DNA of 28,870 bases from a virus, in the IMG/VR virus record IMGVR_UViG_3300036985_004434, positions 1 through 28,870 of that record. One strand, 5' to 3'. A program made the position numbers and the translations under genes. How positions within the stretch are numbered: position 1 is the first letter of the stretch; every line of letters starts with the position of its first letter. The notes beneath the pieces were generated by a model, which saw nothing but the letters and a program-made list of their open reading frames with translations, had not been told where the DNA came from and did not search any database. Shown piece after piece: positions 1 through 4,981 of this stretch.

Positions 1-118
1 TTTCTAAACTATATTTTTTATCGTATTCTTTTTTATTTTCTTTTATTTTAAGTTTGTTTTCTTCTCTATATATTTTCATATATATTTTTTTCTTTTCTTT
101 TTTCTCTAAATCAATCAT
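1..118 (-). CDS. N-terminus of HNH-endonuclease-like protein (partial, runs off left edge)
   Basis: An open frame starts with ATG at 118 and stays open for 39 codons to the window edge. The product is almost entirely Lys, Glu, Tyr, Asn and Ile. It contains KEYDKKYSLE, which closely matches KEYQKKYHLE at residues 52-61 of the HNH protein encoded at 19201-19974. That protein has the same Lys-rich N-terminal repeat tract ahead of its nuclease domain, so I infer a second homing-type HNH endonuclease gene. The catalytic part lies outside the window, so the function is not proven. The ATG sits 8 nt after the U-run of the upstream terminator (127-165), so expression may depend on read-through. Confidence 0.6.
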   Translation of the reverse strand, partial: MIDLEKKEKKKIYMKIYREENKLKIKENKKEYDKKYSLE

Positions 119-126
119 AATTTAAT

Positions 127-165
127 AAAAAAGCCCCCAATCAGTAAGAGCTTGAAAGGAGGCTT
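127..165 (-). terminator. Intrinsic terminator of the leftward unit
   Basis: On the minus strand there is an 8-bp stem (165-158 with 138-131) with one G·U pair, a 19-nt loop, and a run of six T (132-127) of which two also pair. The G·U pair would be an A·C mismatch on the plus strand, which supports leftward use. It ends the leftward operon and/or the short RNA at 233-127. Confidence 0.7.
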
Positions 166-233
166 AGTTTAGTTGTTACTAAAAGTTAGTAAGTATTAAT
201 CGGCTCTTACATCGCTTAATACTTACTTTAGGT
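127..233 (-). ncRNA. Structured RNA with kissing-loop hairpin and terminator
   Basis: Read leftward, the RNA would begin just after the -7 box at 238-245. Hairpin 1 has a perfect 12-bp stem (216-227 with 188-199) and a 16-nt loop. The terminator hairpin follows (158-165 with 131-138). Eight loop bases of hairpin 1 (203-210, GCTCTTAC on the plus strand) are exactly complementary to eight bases of the terminator loop (144-151, GTAAGAGC). An alternative 6-bp hairpin (176-181 with 187-192) would compete with the 3' arm of hairpin 1. The HNH-like ORF follows 8 nt after the U-run. It could be an independent small RNA or a leader/attenuator. Folds are seen in the sequence; function is inference. Confidence 0.55.
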
Positions 234-237
234 TTTA

Positions 238-245
238 CAAATATA
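238..245 (-). promoter_or_regulatory. Bacteroidota -7 box TATATTTG
   Basis: The minus strand reads TATATTTG, fitting TAnnTTTG, in the short gap after the stop codon of the 268-573 gene and immediately before hairpin 1 of the structured RNA. No clear TTTG is seen at -33, so the call rests on the -7 box and its position. Confidence 0.45.
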
Positions 246-267
246 CAATTTTTCTATTAAATACGTA

Positions 268-573
268 TTATTTTTTACTTATTTCGTATTGATGCAAAAA
301 ATTCCCAAGTTTATCAACCAATTTCTCGTCTAACCAACTTTCAGAATCAGCATAAAACAATAAGCAGTGCATTAGCTCATGATAAAATGTAGCATGGATT
401 ATTTCAACCTTATAATCTAACCAAACTTTTTTTGATTTAAATTTATTGGCAATTATTATCTTATTTTCAAATGATATAAACTGACCATAACACTTATTCT
501 TATGACAATATTCATTATCGATAATTACTTCAATCGTTTGACCTAAAAGCTGGAAGGAGGAAGGTATAATCAT
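268..573 (-). CDS. Small HExxH putative zinc metalloprotein
   Basis: This is a 101-residue protein with HELMH at residues 65-69 inside a hydrophobic stretch (FYHELMHCLL), the zinc-binding pattern of zincin metallopeptidases. A further acidic residue after the motif (for example E75 or E81/D84) could be the third ligand. It resembles the short phage SprT-like or ImmA/IrrE-like proteins in size and motif, but I cannot choose between those families. A Cys/His group near residues 23-28 (CHKNKC) is also notable. Its ATG overlaps the stop of the upstream gene (570-947), so the two are probably translationally coupled. It is the last complete gene of the leftward operon before the terminator. Confidence 0.75.
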   Translation of the reverse strand: MIIPSSFQLLGQTIEVIIDNEYCHKNKCYGQFISFENKIIIANKFKSKKVWLDYKVEIIHATFYHELMHCLLFYADSESWLDEKLVDKLGNFLHQYEISKK

Positions 574-947
574 AATTGTAAAAAAGATTTCTTCATTTCC
601 TCTAATAGTTCTGCTCTCTGTTCATCTGTCATTAAGGGTGGTGGAATATAATCTTTTTTGCTCATTTTCAGTTCTTCGCAATCAGCCCACAACTCATCCT
701 CGTCTTTTAATATCTCTTTACCATCCTTATCAAAAGCCTTAAAATCCTCTCTACCTGCTTTTTCATACAAGAACCAGCCAATATTATCAGCAGCCTCTTC
801 TCCGTAATAACATTTCATCAGCATCTCTATGATGTTGACATACTCGTCCGTTATGTTAGTTAAATCTACCTTTGGATACAACGCATTAACAACTGCGTCT
901 GATTTTCTTATCCTGTTAAGGATGTCCTTAAATACTTCTAATTTCAT
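570..947 (-). CDS. Hypothetical phage protein, 125 aa, acidic
   Basis: The product is mixed alpha-helical and acidic. The middle part (CYYGEEAADNIGWFLYEK, residues 47-64) looks like a compact folded domain, and the C-terminus has a charged helix after a Pro-rich turn (IPPPLMTDEQRAELLEEMKK). I do not recognise the family with certainty. It lies in the leftward early-type operon between a 74-aa gene and the HExxH gene, whose start it overlaps. The start is ATG at 947, followed by a Lys-rich beginning (MKLEVF). No membrane segment or signal peptide is visible. Confidence 0.7.
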   Translation of the reverse strand: MKLEVFKDILNRIRKSDAVVNALYPKVDLTNITDEYVNIIEMLMKCYYGEEAADNIGWFLYEKAGREDFKAFDKDGKEILKDEDELWADCEELKMSKKDYIPPPLMTDEQRAELLEEMKKSFLQL

Positions 948-974
948 GATTTTTATTATTTGTTAAATGTTTTT

Positions 975-1199
975 TTATTCCTGTGTAAAGTTTTCTTTAA
1001 AATAGTTATTGCAGTCATCTTCTGTGGCTATAGCTCCCTCATCGTAAGTTCCCTGTGCGTATGAGTTCTTTAAGTCCTGTTCTTCTATTAGCAAGAATCT
1101 CTGAAACTCTAAACGAAGGTCGTTACCTATGAAGTGTCTATTCACCCTCATGTAGTCTATTAGCTGAGCTACTGCTGTCTTTTTATTATTTCTTGCCAT
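975..1199 (-). CDS. Hypothetical phage protein, 74 aa
   Basis: A short soluble protein: a basic N-terminus (MARNNKKT), one probable helix (VAQLIDYMR), and a polar, acidic C-terminal half. No motif is recognised. The ATG at 1199 lies 5 nt after the stop codon of the newly described 47-aa ORF at 1205-1348, consistent with one polycistronic leftward message. The codon mix resembles its neighbours, so it is probably a real gene, but no function can be proposed. Confidence 0.65.
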   Translation of the reverse strand: MARNNKKTAVAQLIDYMRVNRHFIGNDLRLEFQRFLLIEEQDLKNSYAQGTYDEGAIATEDDCNNYFKENFTQE

Positions 1200-1204
1200 T
1201 ACTA

Positions 1205-1348
1205 CTAAATTTTTAATTTTTTAAAATATCTTCTTGCTGATAGTAGGCATATTAGTTTTTCAGTATTCGGTTTTATTCCTATTTCTGGAAAAACTTCCAT
1301 CATCACCTTAATTGCTCTTGTCGTTTCTTTTCTACTGTATATTGTCAT
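1205..1348 (-). CDS. Small hypothetical protein, 47 aa
   Basis: An ATG at 1348 opens 47 codons ending in TAG at 1205-1207. The product starts MTIYSRKETTRAIKVMMEVF and is basic (many Lys/Arg), with a probable amphipathic helix at residues 7-20. It fills the otherwise empty gap between the 63-aa and 74-aa genes on the same strand, with 48 nt upstream and 5 nt downstream spacing. Position in the operon and a balanced composition support it. No family is recognised. Confidence 0.55.
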   Translation of the reverse strand: MTIYSRKETTRAIKVMMEVFPEIGIKPNTEKLICLLSARRYFKKLKI

Positions 1349-1396
1349 TTTCTATTTATTATTATTTTATACATTAATAAAATTTTGTATGTTGTA

Positions 1397-1588
1397 TCAT
1401 ACCTTATCGGGTATAATACCTTCTGCTAATTCTGCAATGTGGTTATCTATTACAACTTCAGGAAATGTAATACCAACTAATAATGATTTAAAAGCTACAA
1501 AGAAATCTTCAATACCTGAATCATCACTCAATTCAATTGTGTGCTTCATTCCAAATGCAGTTGCACTAATTATTATTTTATCTGTCAT
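1397..1588 (-). CDS. Hypothetical phage protein, 63 aa
   Basis: A small acidic protein, probably a single alpha/beta domain: a beta-like start (DKIIISATAFGM), an acidic turn (ELSDDSGIEDFF), then a helix and a hydrophobic strand (LLVGITFPEVVI). Short proteins of this pattern seem common in phages of Flavobacteria, but no function is known to me. Its ATG overlaps the TGA of the upstream gene by four bases (ATGA), a typical translational coupling. It is placed in the leftward operon just downstream of tRNA-Gln and the 61-aa gene. Confidence 0.7.
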   Translation of the reverse strand: MTDKIIISATAFGMKHTIELSDDSGIEDFFVAFKSLLVGITFPEVVIDNHIAELAEGIIPDKV

Positions 1589-1770
1589 AATTTATCTCCT
1601 CCTATTTCGTTTGATGGAAAGCTATCGTAGAATGCTTTTACATATAATAACCTATAGTTTCTTTGCGCTTCTTCTGCGTCCCACTCCTTATTTCTCTCAA
1701 TAAGTCTATCGTAATCTTTTTGAGAAATTATTCTCTTTAGTGCTTCTTCTCTGCTTGTTGTCTTTTCCAT
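1585..1770 (-). CDS. Hypothetical protein, 61 aa, first gene after tRNA-Gln
   Basis: A charged helical protein beginning MEKTTSREEALKRI, with a likely helix rich in Lys/Glu/Asp through residue 35. No family is recognised. I choose ATG 1770 over the in-frame ATG at 1800, because the longer form would begin inside the 3' end of tRNA-Gln (1793-1865). The leader between tRNA and ATG is short and A/T-rich. It contains ATTAATCACAT directly ending at the start codon, which is exactly complementary to the repeated motif of the small RNA at 7425-7498, a possible antisense control site. The stop overlaps the next start (ATGA). Confidence 0.65.
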   Translation of the reverse strand: MEKTTSREEALKRIISQKDYDRLIERNKEWDAEEAQRNYRLLYVKAFYDSFPSNEIGGDKL

Positions 1771-1792
1771 GTGATTAATATTTTTATTTAAG

Positions 1793-1865
1793 TTGTCCAA
1801 CTAGGGCTCGAACCTAGACTCTACTGAACCAAAATCAGTTGTGTTGCCAGTTACACCATCAGACA
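1793..1865 (-). tRNA. tRNA-Gln (anticodon TTG)
   Basis: A full 73-nt cloverleaf reads on the minus strand. The acceptor stem is TGTCTGA with TTGGACA (two wobble pairs). The D-arm is GTGT/ACAC with GG in the loop. The anticodon stem is ACTGA/TCAGT with loop TTTTGGT, so the anticodon is TTG (Gln, CAA). The variable loop is AGAGT, and the T-arm is CTAGG/CCTAG with loop TTCGAGC. The discriminator is A and no CCA is encoded. U1-A72, as in bacterial tRNA-Gln, supports the identity. It lies inside the leftward operon, so it must be cut out of the transcript. Confidence 0.95.
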
Positions 1866-1946
1866 GTTTTGATGTCTTTCCATCAGTCAGGTAAGTTCTC
1901 CAGATTAATGGACTGGATGCCATATAGGAAGATTACCGTTTCTTCG

Positions 1947-2039
1947 TGGTCAGGACAGGTTCTGCCCCTGTATGTGTACCGAGTTATAGATTATGAGTAC
2001 ACTTAACCTTATTAGCGTCTACTATTTCGCCACCTGACC
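1947..2039 (-). ncRNA. Degenerate tRNA-Leu-like element
   Basis: The minus strand has a perfect 7-bp acceptor stem (GGTCAGG with CCTGACC) followed by A, a U8-G9 linker, and a D-arm closely matching tRNA-Leu (GCGAAAT then GTAGACGC). A 5-bp stem in the T-arm position (ACAGG/CCTGT) abuts the acceptor exactly. The rest departs from a tRNA: the T-loop is GGCAGAA instead of TTCnAnn, and no 5-bp stem with a 7-nt anticodon loop can be drawn. The middle instead holds a 6-7-bp hairpin (2002-1996 with 1980-1974). The 93-nt length fits a class II tRNA. I read it as a decayed or repurposed tRNA-Leu upstream of tRNA-Gln. Confidence 0.4.
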
Positions 2040-2049
2040 ATATTTTTTA

Positions 2050-2415
2050 TTATCTACTTATTACTACTCCATTATACATTAGCGTTACCTGACAAGGCAT
2101 TTCCACATTCTCCACTTGCTTGTGTCTTTTTCTCAACCTCTTACAATACTGCTCGTAAGTCCACTGGCAATCGTTTTTAATATTATAAGACTGCCATTTG
2201 TAAATCAACCCCTTGGCGCAATTATGTGTTAAATCGTACACTATGTCTCTGATATTAAAGTAGTAGTGCTCAAAGTACTTAACTACATCGCCTGATTCTT
2301 GCGCCATATTGTAGTCAAAAATAACTTTTTGCTTCTTTATAAACTCGTCAATATATCCTGTGCATATGCGCTCGTACTGAAAGTTTAATGTGGTCAAATT
2401 TTCTTTGCGTGTCAT
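2050..2415 (-). CDS. Hypothetical phage protein, 121 aa, basic
   Basis: A basic protein rich in Tyr, Lys and Arg, with aromatic clusters (FEHYYFNIRDIVYDL near residues 48-62; WTYEQYCKRLRKRHKQ near 85-100). The Lys/Arg-rich segment could contact nucleic acid, but no known domain is recognised. It follows the phosphoesterase gene after 2 nt and precedes the tRNA region, so it is the last protein gene before the tRNAs. The start at 2415 (MTRKENL) is the only one that fits the tight junction with the gene before it. Confidence 0.7.
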   Translation of the reverse strand: MTRKENLTTLNFQYERICTGYIDEFIKKQKVIFDYNMAQESGDVVKYFEHYYFNIRDIVYDLTHNCAKGLIYKWQSYNIKNDCQWTYEQYCKRLRKRHKQVENVEMPCQVTLMYNGVVISR

Positions 2416-2417
2416 AA

Positions 2418-3581
2418 TTAAAAAATATGAGTTATTCTGGCTATTTGACCATTTTCTTTACAATGCAAAAATGCTTCGCAAGCCTTAGGAGCGTGCTGGT
2501 AGCCATTCCTGTGATGCCAACTGTCTGTTCCTGAGGGACTTCTAAGACTTTCAATAGTTATACCTGCATAGTCCTTACTTGTCTTGTGATGAACGTGATG
2601 CGTATAAATATAACGATGTTTTGTTTCCGCCCATTCTTTAGCAAATTCTACTGCCATTAATAGAGGTAAATCTTGTTGTTTAGCACCATCGCCATGAGTA
2701 GTTCCTATTAAATTATTAAAGTATTGGAATCCTTTTCTGTGTGCTATCGAACAATCAAAAGTTATGTTAGTACAGTCTTTAAAATATGTTTCTATCACTT
2801 GTGCAAGAAAGAAACCATTTGTATAGTCATGATTACTAGGGTTAAACGTAAAATGAACGTCTGCAACTCCTATTAGTAACTCTAATACATCAACATATAA
2901 TTGTTTGGCTATTAAAAAATTACTATGCCACATTCCATCAGTGTCTTGAGGAGTACCACTAGTTGTTGTTCTGGCTGGACTATCTATATGAAGTATATCG
3001 TTACCCCCAATAAATAATATCTTGTCAATATTAAAAGAACTAACCTTTTGTAATATACCTTTTACGCCATCTAATACTCTTTGAACAGCTATTTGATTGT
3101 TATAACTCTCTCCGCTTTCAAAAGCTGTACATAGCTTACCTATATGAATATCTGCTGGGTCTAAAACTAATAAATAACTATTTTTATTTTCTATTCTTTC
3201 TAAAACAGGAAACTTAGGAACATATTCTTGTATGTCTTTTATTAATTCCGCTCTAAAACTTGATTCTATTGCATCCTCTGGCTTTATAAAATTAGGATTC
3301 TTAACAAACAAACTAGTGTTTTTGCTTTTAACCCACATATGTTTAACTGTGGTGTTATCAATATCTAAACTATCAGTTGCTTCGTATGAGCCTTCATAAA
3401 CATCCAATATTCTTTTCTTATTCCTTCTTACATAAGTCCTCAATAACTCAACTTGATACTTATCTTCTTCTCCTATAACTAATCTAGCTACTTGAATATC
3501 AGATAATGACTCATTTTCAGTTAAAAACTTCTTGATATTATCATCGTAAGAAGCCCATTGTGATGTTGATTTATTTGCCAT
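2418..3581 (-). CDS. Calcineurin-like metallophosphoesterase
   Basis: A 387-residue protein of the binuclear metal phosphoesterase superfamily. Metal-ligand motifs occur in the expected order: D144-x-H146 (DIHIG), G192-G-N-D195, N250-H-D252, H296-G-D298, and a His cluster at 328-332 (HHVHH), corresponding to GDxH, GDxx, GNHD/E and GHxH. The first about 110 residues look like a separate helical region, possibly DNA-binding (ESLSDIQVARLVIGEE). The substrate is unknown; nuclease or cyclic-nucleotide phosphodiesterase activity is known in the superfamily. Phage homologues of this size often sit in early or nucleotide-metabolism clusters, as here next to DUF3310. Confidence 0.88.
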   Translation of the reverse strand: MANKSTSQWASYDDNIKKFLTENESLSDIQVARLVIGEEDKYQVELLRTYVRRNKKRILDVYEGSYEATDSLDIDNTTVKHMWVKSKNTSLFVKNPNFIKPEDAIESSFRAELIKDIQEYVPKFPVLERIENKNSYLLVLDPADIHIGKLCTAFESGESYNNQIAVQRVLDGVKGILQKVSSFNIDKILFIGGNDILHIDSPARTTTSGTPQDTDGMWHSNFLIAKQLYVDVLELLIGVADVHFTFNPSNHDYTNGFFLAQVIETYFKDCTNITFDCSIAHRKGFQYFNNLIGTTHGDGAKQQDLPLLMAVEFAKEWAETKHRYIYTHHVHHKTSKDYAGITIESLRSPSGTDSWHHRNGYQHAPKACEAFLHCKENGQIARITHIF

Positions 3582-3589
3582 ATGTTTTT

Positions 3590-3883
3590 TTATAAGTAAG
3601 ATTCTGCTATTCTTTTTAATTGATTTTCTTGCTCTTCTCTTAGCTGAATTTCCATCTCCTCAATTATATTTGACTTACTTTTCATATTATCAACTTCTCT
3701 TTGTAAGTTCCATAAAGCCTTTTCTAAGTCCTCAAGTTTATTTCCTTTTTTACCTGCTCTTAACACATACTTTATAGTATTGCCTAACATAAAGTTTAGG
3801 TCGTAGTGCTCTATAATCTTGATAGGTTCAAATGGATTATCTTTGCCTCCGTAATGTACTGGGTGATTGACTTTATTCTCCAT
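3590..3883 (-). CDS. DUF3310 family protein (T7 gp1.7-like nucleotide kinase family)
   Basis: This 97-residue protein shows the DUF3310 signature: NHPVHYGG near the N-terminus (residues 6-13), then IKIIEHYDLNFMLGNTIKYVLRAGKKG, and EDLEKALWNLQREV. Phage T7 gp1.7, a nucleotide kinase, belongs to this family; activity here is inferred only. The last about 30 residues are a charged helix (EEMEIQLREEQENQLKRI) beyond the usual domain. It is the second gene of the leftward operon, 8 nt after the 41-aa gene and 8 nt before the phosphoesterase, and probably acts in nucleotide metabolism during phage replication. Confidence 0.88.
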   Translation of the reverse strand: MENKVNHPVHYGGKDNPFEPIKIIEHYDLNFMLGNTIKYVLRAGKKGNKLEDLEKALWNLQREVDNMKSKSNIIEEMEIQLREEQENQLKRIAESYL

Positions 3884-3890
3884 TTTTCTA

Positions 3891-4016
3891 TTATAATTTA
3901 TTTATATGTTTACTTAAAAATAAGGCAAAGTCGTATTTAAAACTATTATTTGGACAGACTTCAAATGCCCAATTAATTAATACTGATGTTAGCCAGCCTC
4001 TGAATTCGTTCATCAT
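3891..4016 (-). CDS. Small hypothetical protein, 41 aa, first gene of leftward operon
   Basis: ATG ATG at 4016-4011 opens a 41-codon frame (MMNEFRGWLTSVLINWAF...), ending in TAA at 3891. It lies exactly between the promoter at 4036-4066 and the DUF3310 gene, with a leader of only about 16 nt. The central segment GWLTSVLINWAFEV (residues 7-20) is hydrophobic and amphipathic, and the C-terminus is basic. It could be a small membrane-associated or protein-binding peptide. No family is certain, but its position, directly after a strong promoter, makes expression likely. Confidence 0.65.
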   Translation of the reverse strand: MMNEFRGWLTSVLINWAFEVCPNNSFKYDFALFLSKHINKL

Positions 4017-4035
4017 AAATTTATAATTTATTTTG

Positions 4036-4066
4036 CAAATATATTTCATAAAATGAGAAAAGCAAA
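4036..4066 (-). promoter_or_regulatory. Main leftward promoter (TTTG-N19-TATATTTG)
   Basis: The plus strand shows CAAATATA (4036-4043) and CAAA (4063-4066). On the minus strand this is a -33 TTTG, a 19-nt spacer, and a -7 TATATTTG, an exact match to the Bacteroidota consensus. It drives the 41-aa, DUF3310 and phosphoesterase operon. It is back-to-back with the rightward promoter at 4157-4187, so the 4067-4156 interval is the early control region. I see no clear operator palindrome there. Confidence 0.85.
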
Positions 4067-4156
4067 TTATTTTTTATTTATTTTTAATTATTTATTATTG
4101 GTTTGTATTGAGAATAATTTTAATTGGCTGATTTTCATTAATAGTTAAAAATAAAA

Positions 4157-4187
4157 CTTGTTGGTTTAAAATACTAAACTACATTTG
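4157..4187 (+). promoter_or_regulatory. Main rightward early promoter (CTTG-N19-TACATTTG)
   Basis: CTTG at 4157-4160, a 19-nt spacer and TACATTTG at 4180-4187. The ATG of the 47-aa gene starts only 4 nt after the box, so the transcript is probably leaderless or nearly so. It reads the replication operon. Confidence 0.8.
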
Positions 4188-4191
4188 CCAC

Positions 4192-4335
4192 ATGGAAAAT
4201 ATAGAAAATTATAAAAGCGTTTTAGAGTACGCAAAGGAAAAAAGTATAAGCGTTCAAGCTGTATACCAAGCAATATCAAGAAAGACCTTAGATTGCATCA
4301 AGTTAGGAAAAACTATCTTAGTAAAGGTTAAATAA
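4192..4335 (+). CDS. Small helix-turn-helix-like protein, 47 aa
   Basis: A 48-codon frame from ATG 4192 to TAA 4335 encodes a basic peptide. The segment LEYAKEKSISVQAVYQAISR (residues 11-30) has the spacing and character of a helix-turn-helix as in excisionase/MerR-like or Cro-like proteins, followed by a beta-like tail (IKLGKTILVKVK) such as the wing or 'name the cargo' strand of excisionases. It is the first gene behind the rightward promoter and faces the leftward promoter across 150 nt, the position of a phage switch regulator or replication-origin binding protein. The role is inferred from the fold guess and context. Confidence 0.65.
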   Translation: MENIENYKSVLEYAKEKSISVQAVYQAISRKTLDCIKLGKTILVKVK

Positions 4336-4345
4336 AAAATAAATC

Positions 4346-4981
4346 ATGGCGGAGAATAAAAAATCATTTTTACTTTATTGTGATATAATTTACACAATAG
4401 AAAAGCTAACAGACGAGCAGGCAGGAAAACTTTTAAAACATACTTTAAAATATGTAAACGATTTAAATCCAATTCCAGAAGATATACTAACCGAAGTTGC
4501 TTTTGAGCCTATAAAACAATCTTTAAAAAGGGATTTACTTAAATACGAGGGAATTAGAGTAAAGAATAAGGAGAATGCAGATAAAAGATGGGCGGATAAA
4601 AATAATGCGACCGCATCCGACCGCATCCCATCGGATACCAAAAATGCCGATAGTGATAGTGATAGTGATATAGTAAAGGATATTATAAATTGGTCTGAGC
4701 TTTTAAAGTTCTTTAATTCTAAAACCAAAAAGAACTGCAAGGTTATACCAACAAAAGCTAAAACTGCTTTTACTGCTAGGCTAAAAGAAGGTTACAGTAA
4801 ACAAGATTTTGCTACAGCTATACAAAACTGTGCGGCAGACGAGTTTCATATAAACAATCCTCATCATCTAACTCTAGAGTTTATAAGCAGACAGGATAAA
4901 CTAGATAAATACTTAAATATTGGAGATAAACCAAAAAACGCAGAAAAACAAAATCCTAAAAACCTAAGAGTAGTAATATGA
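4346..4981 (+). CDS. Replisome organiser-like protein (DUF6291 plus phage C-terminal domain)
   Basis: This is a 211-residue protein. Residues 1-85 (KKSFLLYCDIIYTIEKLTDE, later FEPIKQSLKRDLLKYEGIR) match the DUF6291 pattern found in Bacteroidota phages. After a Ser/Asp linker (DSDSDSD, residues 102-108), residues 118-195 match the 'conserved phage C-terminal domain' (Phg_2220_C / TIGR02220 type): FFNSKTKKNCKVI, ARLKEGYSKQDFATAI, KLDKYLN. That C-terminal domain is typical of replisome organisers or primosomal loaders. The gene overlaps the following DnaB-like ATPase gene by four bases, which supports a helicase-loading or origin-binding role. Function is inferred from family and context. Confidence 0.8.
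   Translation: MAENKKSFLLYCDIIYTIEKLTDEQAGKLLKHTLKYVNDLNPIPEDILTEVAFEPIKQSLKRDLLKYEGIRVKNKENADKRWADKNNATASDRIPSDTKNADSDSDSDIVKDIINWSELLKFFNSKTKKNCKVIPTKAKTAFTARLKEGYSKQDFATAIQNCAADEFHINNPHHLTLEFISRQDKLDKYLNIGDKPKNAEKQNPKNLRVVI
4649..4670 (+). repeat. GATAGT hexamer repeat coding Asp-Ser linker
   Basis: Three full GATAGT units plus GATA, in frame, encode DSDSDSD between the two domains of the replisome organiser. An imperfect 10-nt repeat of ACCGCATCC lies just before (4609-4628). Both sit in the interdomain linker, where length variation would be tolerated. Confidence 0.8.

Noticed and set aside
1389-1703. 104-codon plus-strand ORF
   Set aside because: It lies antisense to two coupled leftward genes (1397-1588, 1585-1770) that fit the operon spacing. 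The product looks like a low-complexity shadow with no promoter.
1771-1800. Upstream ATG at 1800 giving a 71-aa form of the 61-aa gene
   Set aside because: The start would lie inside the 3' end of tRNA-Gln, so processing of the tRNA would remove it.
1887-1992. Open minus-strand frame of about 35 codons between the tRNA genes with a protein-like sequence
   Set aside because: It has no ATG. A -1 shift would be needed to join it to the upstream frame from about 2040, and several stops interrupt the frame of the only nearby ATG (2041). A decayed gene cannot be excluded, but the tRNA-like pairing explains the conserved stems better.
1947-2039. Functional tRNA-Leu
   Set aside because: No 7-nt anticodon loop on a 5-bp stem can be drawn in any register, and the T-loop lacks TTCnA.
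4390-4740. 116-codon minus-strand ORF opposite the replisome organiser
   Set aside because: Ser/Phe/Leu-rich shadow composition. The plus-strand product matches known domains.
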